Assembly: GCA_039934035.1 (NCBI GenBank)
Contig: JBDTMZ010000118.1
Location: 62,001 to 126,000, forward strand
Length of the DNA: 64,000 nt
DNA from: Solibacter sp039934035
Lineage (GTDB): Bacteria; Acidobacteriota; Terriglobia; Bryobacterales; Bryobacteraceae
Reading direction: 5' to 3'
This document shows, piece by piece, positions 8,060 to 18,020 of the stretch. Position numbers and translations under genes: made by a program. The notes beneath the pieces are model-generated. The model searched no databases, was not told where the DNA came from, and was given only the letters and a program-made list of their open reading frames with translations. Position 1 is the first letter of the stretch; each line of letters opens with the position of its first letter.

Positions 8060-10183
8060 ATGCCGTTCGCCAAATGGTTGAGTTATCGAAACGAAGATGA
8101 CGTTTTGATCACGACAGCATCTGCTTTTCAAACGCGCGTTCGCCGCCTTTTGCGCGTTTTTCGCCTGCGGGGTCCGCTTGCCTCCGACCCCACGGCCCAG
8201 ATGCTCCACGCTCTTCTCGTGACGATCGCGGTTTGGATGGCCGCAGGGTTCATACTGACGCTGCATCTCGCGCCAATCACGCTTACACGATTGGCGCTCC
8301 CTCTTGCCTTGCAGGCCAGCCTCGCCGTTGCGCTGATATTGCTGCGTCTAGGACAGTTCCGGCGCGCGAGTCTGGTCTACCTGGCAGGAAGTTGGGTGTG
8401 GGCGACCGCCATAATGTATGCAGCCGGAGGCATCCGTACCTATGCTTCGGTGTTTTACGGCGCCCTGCCTGTCTCGGCCGCCTGGCTGCTTGGATACGGG
8501 TGGGCGCTGCGGACTGCCGGCATATGCATAGCGACCACGTTGATCTTTGTGTGTCTGGAAATGTTCGGGAGCGCTCCGCTACGCACCCTTTCGCCCACGC
8601 CCTTGGGAATTTGGTTCGCCCTGGTTCAAGCTACGCTGATCGCGACAATCCCGGTAGGACAGGTCCTCAAAAAGCTGGTTGCAACATTAAACGAGGTGCA
8701 GAAATACAAGCAGGATCTCGAATCGCTGGTGGATCAACGAACGGCTGAACTGGTGAAAGCGCGCGATCAGGCTGAGGGCGCAAATAGGGCCAAGAGCGTA
8801 TTCCTCGCGAACATGAGCCACGAGTTGCGCACGCCTCTCAATGCCATCCTCGGCTTCTCGTCCTTTCTTCGCGACAACGGCGCTTTGGAGCAGCAGCGCC
8901 ACGATCTCGACATCATCAACCGCAGCGGAGAGCATCTTCTCGCTCTCATCAACGACGTGCTGGATGTGGCGAAGATAGAGGCTGGCCGCACCGAGCTCGA
9001 AATCGCAACTTGCGATGTGGGAAGAGTCATTGAGGATGCCACAAACATGGTTCGGCCCGGGGCATTGCAGAAGGGGCTGACGTTGCGAGTGGAAAGTTCG
9101 CAGACACCCCTGTTCATCCGGACAGATCCCGCGCGCTTGCGGCAGGTCCTCATTAATCTGCTGAACAACGCCGTCAAATTCACTGAAAATGGATCTGTCA
9201 CCCTGCGGATGGCAGTCAGTCCTTCCAACAACCCGGCAGAGGCGCGCCTGGTTTTTGAAGTCGAGGATACGGGCGCAGGTATCGCAGTCTCCGATCAAGC
9301 GGCGATTTTCGATACCTTCGTGCAGGCAGGCGCGGCCTACCGGCAGCAAGGCACGGGGCTGGGCCTGACCATCTCGCGTCAGATTGTCGAACTGATGGGA
9401 GGAACCATTCAGGTCGAAAGCGTGCCCGGCCAGGGATCGCGCTTCCGAATGGAAATAACAGTGGCACGGGCGGAGGAGTCCGAAGTAAGTCAAGGCCCGC
9501 CTCTGAAACAGGTCTTCAGGCTGGAACAGGGGCAACCCGAGTACCGCATTCTGATCGTGGAAGATCAGCAGGAAAACTGGATGATCTTGGAACGGCTGCT
9601 GAACACTGCCGGCTTTCAGACGCGAGTGGCGGAGAATGGCGCCGACGGAGTTAAGGAATATCGCGCATGGCGCCCGCAATTCATTTGGATGGATCTGCGC
9701 ATGCCGCTAATGGACGGTGTCGAAGCGACGCGGATGATTCGCGAATCGGAAGGCGGAGGGGAAGTCAAAATCGTGGCCGTAACGGCGTCGGGAGATCTCC
9801 GCAAACGGCGCGAACTCCTCACGCTAGGTATGGATGGCTACGTTCCGAAGCCGTATCGATCCACAGAAATTTTCGAGTGCATGGCCCACCATCTTGGCTG
9901 CCGCTACCAGGTCAGCGAAACCACGTCGAAAGCCGAATCCCAGGGAACCGGGGCACTGCGAGCCGAAGATCTATCTACTTTGCCGGCGGAAATGCGGCAC
10001 GAACTTCGCGAAGCAATCGTTGCACTGAATCGGGAGCGGATATCTGCGGCGATCGGGCGTATCTCGGAGGTAAATGAGGGCCTGGGCTTGATCCTTACGC
10101 GGCACGCCGAATCCTATCGTTACTCGCGGATCTTCGACGTAATTAAAACAGTGGCCACGTCAGCGGCGGGTGATGATTCCTGA
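8060..10183 (+). CDS. membrane hybrid histidine kinase/response regulator
   Basis: A 707-residue protein. Residues 50-210 hold about six transmembrane helices with no large periplasmic loop. A coiled coil follows (VQKYKQDLESLVDQRTAELV), then a HisKA dimerisation domain with the phospho-acceptor His254 in NMSHELRTPLNAIL. The HATPase domain has N, G1 (VEDTGAGIA) and G2 (QGTGLGLTI) boxes. After a linker comes a receiver domain with acceptor Asp545 (WMDLRMPLMDG) and a K in PKPY. The last 90 residues resemble the helical tail seen after the receiver in many hybrid kinases (LNRERISAAIGRISEV, FRYSRIFDVIK-like). No separate output protein is adjacent. It diverges from the TonB receptor gene, with only 54 bases between start codons. 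Confidence 0.9.
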   Translation: MPFAKWLSYRNEDDVLITTASAFQTRVRRLLRVFRLRGPLASDPTAQMLHALLVTIAVWMAAGFILTLHLAPITLTRLALPLALQASLAVALILLRLGQFRRASLVYLAGSWVWATAIMYAAGGIRTYASVFYGALPVSAAWLLGYGWALRTAGICIATTLIFVCLEMFGSAPLRTLSPTPLGIWFALVQATLIATIPVGQVLKKLVATLNEVQKYKQDLESLVDQRTAELVKARDQAEGANRAKSVFLANMSHELRTPLNAILGFSSFLRDNGALEQQRHDLDIINRSGEHLLALINDVLDVAKIEAGRTELEIATCDVGRVIEDATNMVRPGALQKGLTLRVESSQTPLFIRTDPARLRQVLINLLNNAVKFTENGSVTLRMAVSPSNNPAEARLVFEVEDTGAGIAVSDQAAIFDTFVQAGAAYRQQGTGLGLTISRQIVELMGGTIQVESVPGQGSRFRMEITVARAEESEVSQGPPLKQVFRLEQGQPEYRILIVEDQQENWMILERLLNTAGFQTRVAENGADGVKEYRAWRPQFIWMDLRMPLMDGVEATRMIRESEGGGEVKIVAVTASGDLRKRRELLTLGMDGYVPKPYRSTEIFECMAHHLGCRYQVSETTSKAESQGTGALRAEDLSTLPAEMRHELREAIVALNRERISAAIGRISEVNEGLGLILTRHAESYRYSRIFDVIKTVATSAAGDDS

Positions 10184-10398
10184 CTGTCGCCGTGCCGCGG
10201 CAACGTCCATTGCGGATTCTCCAAGGGAACTTTCTCGCCTGCTGGATGTAGCAGGCCGCGCTAACGCGGCTTGGATCACCCGCCTGCTGGTCACCGCTGC
10301 AGAGGTGCCCTTCCTCAAATCGCTCTGGTCAAACGCCTACTGGAAACTGGGCGAAGGGCACCAGGCATGTAGTCGCCTTTGCTGAAAGTTTCGTTAGT

Positions 10399-11058
10399 TT
10401 AGCGGATGGACATCACCGTCATCTTGTCACCGTCCACCACACCATTTACGGTCACGCGAACATCCTTGCCTGCCGTCGCAGTGTCGCTCCACTTCTTGTG
10501 CGTCTTCATCGCTTCCTGCACGCGCGAGTTGCCCACGTCGTCGAACCGCACCACCTGTCCGTCGTTCATCTTCAGCGCGAACTGGCTCGTCGTTCCGGAA
10601 ATCGCGCAGGACTGGCTGCCGCTGTTGCCCGCCATGCCGGTCCGGTCTGCCGAGTTGTTGCTCGCGCCGGCCGCCGGAGTCTCCACCGAACTAGGCTTGC
10701 CGGCGGATGCGGACGAAGCCGCCGACGCCGCGCCAGAACCGCCGCACGCTGCGTCCCATAGCGAGCCGGAATAGCTCTTCGTCTTCAGCTCTTCCATCTT
10801 CGACTTGGCTCCCTGCCCGATCATCGTATCTCGCGATTGTCTGCTCTGGTCGCCTGTCTTCATCGGGTCGCTGCTCTTTTGGTCCTGCGTACCCGGCGTG
10901 CTTGGAACAGTTGGATTCGCCGGTTGCCGCTGATCCGCGGGTTGCTGATCGGCCGGCTGCTGTTGATGTGCAGGGGTCTGGGGGGACACCGGCGCACTCT
11001 GCGCCAGCGCCAGGCCGGCCAAAAAGGGGATAGATAGTAAGTAGCTACGCACTCTCAT
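10399..11058 (-). CDS. secreted hypothetical protein with low-complexity linker
   Basis: 219 residues beginning with a signal peptide (MRVRSYLLSIPFLAGLALA-Q), with AGGAG 8 bases before the ATG. Residues 25-70 are a Pro/Gln/Ala-rich linker with repeated PADQQPADQ units. A middle part (SYSGSLWDAACGG) and a C-terminal beta-rich part follow (SQFALKMNDGQVVRFDDVGN, GKDVRVTVNGVVDGDKMTVM), the latter suggestive of a small OB-like or beta-barrel domain. Two cysteines are in the mature protein. I do not recognise the family. It lies 85 bases from the VWA gene on the same strand and may be co-transcribed with it. Confidence 0.6.
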   Translation of the reverse strand: MRVRSYLLSIPFLAGLALAQSAPVSPQTPAHQQQPADQQPADQRQPANPTVPSTPGTQDQKSSDPMKTGDQSRQSRDTMIGQGAKSKMEELKTKSYSGSLWDAACGGSGAASAASSASAGKPSSVETPAAGASNNSADRTGMAGNSGSQSCAISGTTSQFALKMNDGQVVRFDDVGNSRVQEAMKTHKKWSDTATAGKDVRVTVNGVVDGDKMTVMSIR

Positions 11059-11143
11059 CGAAGTTGCTCCTGGTAAGTAATAGTTACCTGTACACCCCGA
11101 CCGCAGCGATTACTCTGCCAGTGGCGGATTGCACACATCTTCC

Positions 11144-12031
11144 TTACTGTCCGCGAGCGTAGTATCCGGAGCGCGTAACCACCTTCAAGTCCGGTATGTT
11201 TACCTCGACGCGAAGCTTGCGGAAGCCCGTTCCCTTGCTGTCGTCCGGTGTGTAGCCGATGACATACTGATTCCGAATCTCGTGAGCGATCTCCGGCGTG
11301 ATCTTCCCCGTCTCGGCGGCATTCGCCGGAAACCAGCAGCGCCCGCCCGTAGCCAGAGTCAAAGCCTCCATGGAAGCCTTGGCGCGCGCCACGCTCTCCG
11401 CCGGCTCCGTCCCCAGAATCCCGATTCCATAGATGATGGCGTTCGTCAGGTGTGCCACCCGAATCAGGCGTTCCTGCGCCACCACGCTACTGTTGTCCTC
11501 GCCATCGGTCACCACTAGCAACACCTTCTTATCCTGCCGCGTGTTCGTCTTGAGCCGGTCGAGTCCCAGCGTGAGCGCATCGCGCATCGCCGTCTCCCCG
11601 CTCGATTCCGTCTTGTTCAAACTGCGCTCCAGTTGCTTCACGTCGCTGGTGAAGCCCTGTGCCACCGTGGCCACGTCGTTGAACGTGATCACCATCACCT
11701 GGTCCTCCGGGTTCGAAGCACGCACCATCGCCAGGGCGGCCGAATTTACCCGCTCCCGCTTGTCGTTCATACTCGCGCTGGAATCGATTACCAGGCCTAG
11801 CGCAATCGGCACATCCTCCTGCCGGAATACCTTGATCTCCTGCGGTTGCTCCTCTTCGTAAACCCGGAACGCGCTCTGCGGCAGTCCCTTCACCACATGC
11901 CCTTCCTTGTCAAACACCGAAACGTTCAGCGACACCAGATTGGATTCCGTCCGGAAGGTCGTCACCGGATTCTCCTGGCCGCGCAGAAGCGTGATGAATA
12001 TTACAGCCGCAATGGCGCGCATCGGTACCAT
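11144..12031 (-). CDS. VWFA-related acidobacterial secreted protein
   Basis: 295 residues: a signal peptide (MRAIAAVIFITLLRG), then the strand pattern FRTESNLVSLNVSVFDKEGH and GLPQSAFRVYEEEQPQEIKV that opens the VWFA-related acidobacterial family, then a von Willebrand A domain. The metal-ion-dependent adhesion site is intact: DSSASM supplies the D-x-S-x-S, with a T in SSGETAMRDAL and a D in VTDGEDNSS. The end is YVIGYTPDDSKGTGFRKLRV. Proteins of this type are common in Acidobacteriota and are thought to mediate extracytoplasmic protein contacts; the partner is unknown. ATG at 12031 and the ATG three codons later are both possible starts. Confidence 0.88.
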   Translation of the reverse strand: MVPMRAIAAVIFITLLRGQENPVTTFRTESNLVSLNVSVFDKEGHVVKGLPQSAFRVYEEEQPQEIKVFRQEDVPIALGLVIDSSASMNDKRERVNSAALAMVRASNPEDQVMVITFNDVATVAQGFTSDVKQLERSLNKTESSGETAMRDALTLGLDRLKTNTRQDKKVLLVVTDGEDNSSVVAQERLIRVAHLTNAIIYGIGILGTEPAESVARAKASMEALTLATGGRCWFPANAAETGKITPEIAHEIRNQYVIGYTPDDSKGTGFRKLRVEVNIPDLKVVTRSGYYARGQ

Positions 12032-12174
12032 GACTCACAACATCGCACGTCTCGTTCCAAAAGTCCGGTCGCCGAACATGTGCGGGGTCGTACTCCAACC
12101 CCTTAGGGTCCGAAACGATCGTGATATAACTATCACCAAGCTTTTTCACGCCGCTCGGAGGAAGGCCGCGCAAA

Positions 12175-13530
12175 ATGCCCGGGATTACTGTTACCAACTG
12201 GTTCGGAGACCTCGTTTCCCACCCCCAGGTCGTCGTAGAGGCCACTTCGGTGGACGACATCGTCAAAATTCTGAAAGATCCCGATCATTATCCGTCCCCG
12301 GTTCGCGCCGTCGGCTCCAACCATTCCACCGCGCCCGTGGGCGTGGCCGAAGGCGGCACCCTCCTCAAGATGGGCAAGATGAATCGCATCCTGGAAATCG
12401 GTTCGGACACCGTCACGGTACAGGCCGGCGCTCTCGCCATTGAGGTCGCGCTCGAACTTGAAAAGCACGGCATGCAATTCTACGTGAACACCGAGATCGG
12501 CAGCCTCTCGGTGGGCAGCGCCGCCTGCGCCGGCACCAAGGACGCCTCCATGCCGGGCGAGTTCGGCCAGGTGGGCTCTTACGTCACCAACATCAAGATG
12601 GTGCTGCCCTCCGGCGACCTGCTGGAAGTGTCCGAAGCCCAGCCGGACCTGATTCAAAAAGTGCGTTCCTGTTACGGCACCTTCGGCGTCGTCTACGAAG
12701 CCACCTACCGTATCCGCCCTATCATTCCCATGGGGGTGCACCACACCACTTACAAGATCGCGGACTTCTTCGATAAGTTGCCCGACCTGCAGAAGCTCGG
12801 CTATTCGATGATGTACTACCTCTTCCCCTTCGAGGACCTGATCACCGTCGAGTTCCGCCGCTACAATCCGGATGCCAAGGGGACGCCCGACAAGCACGTC
12901 TGGCCGCTGCGCAACTACATGTGGGCCACCGCCGGGCCCGCCTTCTGCTCTCAGGTCGAAGCCAATATCCCGAACAAAACCGTCCGCTACAAAGTCATCG
13001 ACGGCTTCTGCTCCCTGTGGCGCTTCAAGCTGGAAAATCTGGTGAAAAGCGATAACACCGTAGCCACCGACCAGATCATCCGCTATCCCGCCGTTTCCGA
13101 CAATAGCCGCTATACCTTCAGCCTGTGGGCCTTTCGCGAGCAGGACTACCCGGAAGTGCTGCCTAAGTACATCGAGTTCGCTAAGAAGTATTACAAAGAT
13201 GCCGGGTACCGCACGAATATGTTGCATGTCGGTTACCGCATCCTTAAAGATCAGCAGAGCCTGCTCTCCTACTCGTGGGACAGTAATGTGATGACCATCG
13301 ATCCCGTGTCCACCGCCAACCCCGGGTGGCCGCAATTCCTCGATGCCTACAACCAAATCTGCTCCGACTTGGGCGGCATTCCGCTGCCCAATCAGACGCC
13401 CCGTTTGACACGCGCCCTGGTGGAGAAAGGACTCGGCCCGCGCTGGAAGCAATTCGCCGAAGCCCGCCGTTCCTTCGACCCCCAGAACCGTCTGCTCAAC
13501 GACTACTTCCGCCAACTGCTCGGAGAATAA
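12175..13530 (+). CDS. FAD-binding oxidoreductase of the lactone-oxidase (ALO/GULO) type
   Basis: 451 residues with GGAGGAAGG about 10 bases ahead of the ATG. The N-terminal PCMH-type FAD domain shows VVVEATSVDDIVKILKDP, VRAVGSNHSTAPVGVAEGGT (an N replaces the G usual before the flavin-linking H in this family), the TVQAGALAIEVALELEKHGM strand-helix and GSLSVGSAACAGTKDASMPG. The C-terminal half resembles the substrate domain of D-arabinono-1,4-lactone/L-gulonolactone oxidases and ends in ARRSFDPQNRLLNDYFRQLL. No signal peptide. Its TAA is directly followed by the ATG of the GMC oxidoreductase, so two flavoenzymes are made from one message. Confidence 0.82.
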   Translation: MPGITVTNWFGDLVSHPQVVVEATSVDDIVKILKDPDHYPSPVRAVGSNHSTAPVGVAEGGTLLKMGKMNRILEIGSDTVTVQAGALAIEVALELEKHGMQFYVNTEIGSLSVGSAACAGTKDASMPGEFGQVGSYVTNIKMVLPSGDLLEVSEAQPDLIQKVRSCYGTFGVVYEATYRIRPIIPMGVHHTTYKIADFFDKLPDLQKLGYSMMYYLFPFEDLITVEFRRYNPDAKGTPDKHVWPLRNYMWATAGPAFCSQVEANIPNKTVRYKVIDGFCSLWRFKLENLVKSDNTVATDQIIRYPAVSDNSRYTFSLWAFREQDYPEVLPKYIEFAKKYYKDAGYRTNMLHVGYRILKDQQSLLSYSWDSNVMTIDPVSTANPGWPQFLDAYNQICSDLGGIPLPNQTPRLTRALVEKGLGPRWKQFAEARRSFDPQNRLLNDYFRQLLGE

Positions 13531-16500
13531 ATGCCAACGCCAGGACTTGCTACGGATTGGTCGAAACACAAGACCGCCTATGACATCGTGATCGTGGGTT
13601 CGGGCTACGGCGGCGCCATCGCCGCCGCCCGCCTCGCCCGCGCAAAAGTGAAACCCAGCATCTGCATTCTCGAGCGCGGCAAAGAGCGCCAACCCGGCGA
13701 GTTTCCGGAAACCCTCGCCGGAGTGATCGGCGAAGCACGCACCTCCGCCAACCCCCTCGGGCTCTTCGAACTGCTCACCCACCCCGATATCTCCATCATC
13801 AAAGGCTCGGGCCTTGGCGGCACTTCGTTGATCAATGCCAACGTGGCCATCGAGCCCGATGCCGAAGTCTTCGAGCAGTTCCAATGGCCCAAGGCCATCA
13901 CCATGGCCGAAATGAAAGGCTATTATCAGGCCGCGCGGGACGTGCTCGCGCCATCTCAGCATCCCCGCGCCATGCAACTTGCCAAAGTGCAGGCGCTCGA
14001 TCGCCGCGCCCAGCAGATGGGCGCTTCCGTCGAAGCTCTGAACATCGCCGTCAACTTCACCATCGACGGCAAGAACGCTCAGGGCGTGGAGCAGAAGCCA
14101 TGCGTCGATTGCGGCAATTGCGTCTGCGGCTGCAATGTACGCGCCAAAAACACGCTCTACATGAACTACCTGCCGATGGCGCGTGACGCCGGCGCCACCA
14201 TCCTCACCCAGACCAAGGTGGAATACATCAAAAAGCTGGCGGCCGGCGGCTGGCAGATCGTCGGGAAATACGTTCGCGGCCCGAATGATTCCGAGTCTTT
14301 CAAGATCACCGCCGGCGAAGTCATTCTCTCCGCCGGCAGCCTCAACAGCACCGAAATCCTGCTGCGCTCCGAGAAGAACGGGCTCTCCGTCTCGCCTGCC
14401 CTCGGTACCAAATTCAGCGGCAACGGCGATTTCTTCGGCCTCGCCTACAACGGTGATTACGAAACCGACGTGCTCGGCTACCCGTACAAACAATCGCCCG
14501 CCGCCGGCGATTCGCCTTCGCCCGGACCCAACATCGTCGGCCTCGTGCGCTACACCAAAGGTGTACCCGAAGCGCAGCGCATCGCCATCGAAGACTTCTC
14601 CCTCCCCAACGCCTACATCGACGGCGCCAAGGCCGTCTTCGGTATGCTGCGCGGCCAGGACACCGTGATCGGCAACGAAGACGCCCAGCGCGAGCGCCTC
14701 GCCCGCGATTTCGACCCCACCGCGCGGCCCCACGATCCGCGCGGCGCCATGAGCCACTCCATGCTGTACCTCGTCATGGGGCAGGACAACGCGCGCGGTT
14801 CCATCCTCTTCGAAGCTCCCTGGACCGAGCCCGACGGCCGCATCCGCATCAGTTGGGACAAAGCCGGTCAGCAGCAGATCTTCACCCGCATGAACGAAGA
14901 GATCCGCCGCCACGCCCGCGCCCTGCGCGGCAACTTCATTTTCAACCCTACCTGGAGCGTTTTCAATCTCCGCCACCTCATCACCGCTCACCCGCTCGGC
15001 GGCTGCCCCATGGGTGACGACTATCTGCAGGGCGCGGTCGATCCCTACGGCCGCGTGTTCGCCGGCGATGGCAGCGTACACAAGGGACTCTACGTTACCG
15101 ACGGCTCCGTCATCCCCAGCGCCCTCGGCGTCAACCCCTTCCTCACCATTTCCGCGCTGACCGAGCGCTTCGCCGACATGCGCATCCGCAACAATTATCC
15201 GGCGCCGCCCGCGCCCGTCAGCATGTCCGGCATCCGCGCCCTCGAGGTAATCAACTACAACGAAGGCCAGTTGGAGGCACTCTTCCGCCGCTGCACCACC
15301 CTGCCCATTGAAACCCTGGTCAACAAGGGAGGTCCGCCGCAGATCGACCCTGCGTCACAAACCATTCGCAACGACGCTTTATGGAAAGGCTTCTTCCCGC
15401 AGGGGCACGTGCTGAACGCCATGTCGTCGGCCATCTTTACGGGATTCCGCAAACAGTTCTCCGCCGCGCCCGGCGGCAAGTTCACCGGCATTACCAGCGA
15501 TACCGACGACCGCATCCACGCGCGCAACAGCCTCGAAGTGGTCGAAATCAAGCACGGCAGCAAAGGCACCCTCGAGCCCGGCAAGTACATCCTGTTGAAG
15601 TATCTCGACCCCCCGTGGCAGGGCTTCTACGACATCTTCAAAATCGTCAATCAGGACCTCATGGTCGGCCGCGTCTACCTCGGAGAATTCCCCAATGGCG
15701 CGCGCATGTTCACGTTCCCCATGTCGCGTGTCTACAGCTTCGACCAGATGACCGCGCTCGATCACCAGAAGCTCCACGCCTCCGCCGTCGTGCCGTCGAC
15801 TGCCGATCTGGAAGGCGTGTGGCGCATGGACACCATTTCCAACGCCAACCATGCCGGCGGCATCGCCTATCTGCAATTCAACAACAAACCCGATGGCCGC
15901 CTCGAAGTGCGTTACCAGTTGATGGGACTCATGGAAGGCCTGGTCGCTCCCAGTTCCCTGAAAGACCATTTCCAACTGAACGACTTCACCCCCTTCCACG
16001 ACGAGATCCGCAAAGTCTCCAACGATTTTCTCGTAGGCACCTACATGACCGGGCTGCCTCCCGCCCTCGCCTCGCTCCTCGGCAGTTCCTCGCTCGGGCT
16101 TTTCCATTCGCAGCCCAACGGTCAATTCGGCTTCTACTACACCCTCACGCGCACCACCGATAAACAGATCCCAGCCAACACGCTGCTCAAGCCGTTTCGC
16201 GAAGCGCAGTTGCCCGATGGCGTGGGCATGCTGTTCGATGAACAGATGAAGGGCTGGTATTTCCCTGGCCTCGCCACGCCCTCCCCGGACCGTGCCGGAG
16301 ATCTCACCATCGCGTCGCACGTCCCCGGCAGCATCGCCTGCCAGTTCGACGGCCGCATGACCATCGCCGACGTCAACGAGTTCATCGATGGCTACGCACA
16401 CGAAGCCGGCATCAAGGGCACCATGACCTTCGCTACCTTCGAAGGCATCCAAAACGCCGTCTTCCCCATCGACGAAAACGCCAGCCGCTTCAACTACCTG

Positions 16501-17850
16501 CGCACCAATCTCGCCACCGGCGAAGGCGAAATGCGTTATCACATCGAATTCGCCATGCAGGGCGGGCGACGCTTCTCCTTCGATGGCGTCAAGTATATGC
16601 AGAAGGATACCGAAGGCGGCATCCCGGGCATCGCCGAAATCCTGCAGGACTACACCACCCTCTACTGCCACGTGCACGAGCAGATGAGCGATGGCACGCA
16701 CCGCGAAACCGGCACCGCCTACCTGCAATTCCGCACTTTCCAGGACCTCGCTGCCATCGGCGGCCTCGCCGGCTTCCTCCTCTCGTTCCAAGTCACCGGC
16801 ACCAACGATCCCGCCATCCAACTGCAGGCGCGCATGCGCTTCATCGCCTTCACCGCCGAGTTCGTGCAGCGCGAGTACGACCCGCTCACCTTCGGCGGAC
16901 CCTTGCTCGCTACCGACGTTCGCGCCGACGTAGCGCGCGGCGCCGCTACGCCCGATTTCTTCAGCACCCGCTCTAGCGCCGAACTGCAGCAAATCCTCCG
17001 CGACACCCCGACGGTGCCGCTCGAAAAGCTGTTGAACAACGGCGCGGTCTCCATCGATTTCGCAGGCGAACGCATCCTGCGCGATTCCTTCTGGAAGGGC
17101 AGCTTCGCCAAAGACACCCTGGTCGGTTGGGAAGAGCGTGTGCGCGATGCCGCGCTCGGCAACGTCGCCGATGCCGCCGGCCGCGGCTTCGCCGGAGGCA
17201 GTTTCTGGAAACGTTTCGATAGCGTGAAGGACGGCGTGGCCAAAGGCTTCGTGGTCAACTACGAACTCTCCGCCCTACCCGGCCTGCCCGAAGTCCGCAC
17301 CGTGAAATACCCGGACAACAATCGCGCCTACTTCAAACAGGGTGACGACGTGCTGCTCCTCTCCTACACCAATGCGCCCTACCAGATGGTCTACGACACC
17401 ATCAAGATAATCGATGAGCAGAGCGCGATCGGTGTCATGCACCTGGGCGCGTTCCCTAACGGCATCGTCTTTTCCACCTTCGTGATGGCGCGCCAGAATT
17501 ACCCCTTCACGAACATGTCGGTGCCGGATGCGGATGCGCTCTTTAAAGATGCGCGCGCGCTGCCGCCCTCTGCCGCCGACATCGAAGGTGATTGGGACGG
17601 CCGCGTGATCGCGCTCCGTACTCCCGATACCAGCCTGCTCAATCAGGTGGCGCCCGTGCTCTTCCACGCGAAATTCCAGGGAGGCGCCGCCACCTGCTCC
17701 GTGGCCGGAGTCCCCTTCACGCGCCCGTTTAACCCGGCGGACCTGCGCAAACTCGGTCCGGGCACGCTGCTGGGCCGATGGACAGCGCTCGACAGTCCCG
17801 TGGCCAAAGCCCTCGGCGACCCCCTATACTTCGTCCTCAAGCGCCCGTAG
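13531..17850 (+). CDS. giant GMC (cholesterol-oxidase-like) oxidoreductase with duplicated C-terminal module
   Basis: 1439 residues. About 1-575 is a GMC flavoenzyme: dinucleotide fold DIVIVGSGYGGAIAAARLA, a CVDCGNCVCGCNVRAKNTLY signature as in cholesterol-oxidase-like members, and the C-terminal ITAHPLGGCPMGDD and DGSVIPSALGVNPFLT motifs. Two copies of a module of about 300 residues follow. Module 1 (about 580-885) has LLKYLDPPWQGFYDIFKIVN and GRVYLGEFPNGARMFTF; module 2 (about 1146-1439) has LLLSYTNAPYQMVYDTIKII and GVMHLGAFPNGIVFSTF. They resemble DUF4334/GXWXG-type beta domains. Between them (about 900-1130) is a segment like that of other large cholesterol-oxidase-type proteins (EQMKGWYFPG, HIEFAMQGGRRFSFDGVKYM). 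It starts at the base after the upstream stop. Confidence 0.82.
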   Translation: MPTPGLATDWSKHKTAYDIVIVGSGYGGAIAAARLARAKVKPSICILERGKERQPGEFPETLAGVIGEARTSANPLGLFELLTHPDISIIKGSGLGGTSLINANVAIEPDAEVFEQFQWPKAITMAEMKGYYQAARDVLAPSQHPRAMQLAKVQALDRRAQQMGASVEALNIAVNFTIDGKNAQGVEQKPCVDCGNCVCGCNVRAKNTLYMNYLPMARDAGATILTQTKVEYIKKLAAGGWQIVGKYVRGPNDSESFKITAGEVILSAGSLNSTEILLRSEKNGLSVSPALGTKFSGNGDFFGLAYNGDYETDVLGYPYKQSPAAGDSPSPGPNIVGLVRYTKGVPEAQRIAIEDFSLPNAYIDGAKAVFGMLRGQDTVIGNEDAQRERLARDFDPTARPHDPRGAMSHSMLYLVMGQDNARGSILFEAPWTEPDGRIRISWDKAGQQQIFTRMNEEIRRHARALRGNFIFNPTWSVFNLRHLITAHPLGGCPMGDDYLQGAVDPYGRVFAGDGSVHKGLYVTDGSVIPSALGVNPFLTISALTERFADMRIRNNYPAPPAPVSMSGIRALEVINYNEGQLEALFRRCTTLPIETLVNKGGPPQIDPASQTIRNDALWKGFFPQGHVLNAMSSAIFTGFRKQFSAAPGGKFTGITSDTDDRIHARNSLEVVEIKHGSKGTLEPGKYILLKYLDPPWQGFYDIFKIVNQDLMVGRVYLGEFPNGARMFTFPMSRVYSFDQMTALDHQKLHASAVVPSTADLEGVWRMDTISNANHAGGIAYLQFNNKPDGRLEVRYQLMGLMEGLVAPSSLKDHFQLNDFTPFHDEIRKVSNDFLVGTYMTGLPPALASLLGSSSLGLFHSQPNGQFGFYYTLTRTTDKQIPANTLLKPFREAQLPDGVGMLFDEQMKGWYFPGLATPSPDRAGDLTIASHVPGSIACQFDGRMTIADVNEFIDGYAHEAGIKGTMTFATFEGIQNAVFPIDENASRFNYLRTNLATGEGEMRYHIEFAMQGGRRFSFDGVKYMQKDTEGGIPGIAEILQDYTTLYCHVHEQMSDGTHRETGTAYLQFRTFQDLAAIGGLAGFLLSFQVTGTNDPAIQLQARMRFIAFTAEFVQREYDPLTFGGPLLATDVRADVARGAATPDFFSTRSSAELQQILRDTPTVPLEKLLNNGAVSIDFAGERILRDSFWKGSFAKDTLVGWEERVRDAALGNVADAAGRGFAGGSFWKRFDSVKDGVAKGFVVNYELSALPGLPEVRTVKYPDNNRAYFKQGDDVLLLSYTNAPYQMVYDTIKIIDEQSAIGVMHLGAFPNGIVFSTFVMARQNYPFTNMSVPDADALFKDARALPPSAADIEGDWDGRVIALRTPDTSLLNQVAPVLFHAKFQGGAATCSVAGVPFTRPFNPADLRKLGPGTLLGRWTALDSPVAKALGDPLYFVLKRP

Positions 17851-17875
17851 GACAGGGCGATGCGCTGTTTAGGTG

Positions 17876-17905
17876 GGACAGGCCATCGTTGTTTGTGGCC
17901 TGTCC
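17876..17905. repeat. dispersed hairpin repeat, copy 2
   Basis: GGACAGGCCA pairs perfectly with TGGCCTGTCC around the 10-base loop TCGTTGTTTG and is preceded by AGGTG. It sits 25 bases after the GMC gene stop, between convergent genes, and could double as a transcription or mRNA 3' end signal. Confidence 0.8.
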
Positions 17906-18020
17906 TTCTCGGATCGAAACGTTAGGCCTGTTGTTTATGTGCGCCTCGCAAGACTTCGCTGGAAGACGTCCAGTCGGAGCCGCGACCATGAGGGGGCGTC
18001 AGTCTTTCGACCCTATCTCT

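Noticed and set aside
12133..15081. 982-residue open frame on the minus strand
   Set aside because: It lies antisense to the FAD oxidase and GMC genes, whose motifs are clear. The translation is Gly/Ala/Val/His-rich with no domain, a by-product of GC-rich third positions.
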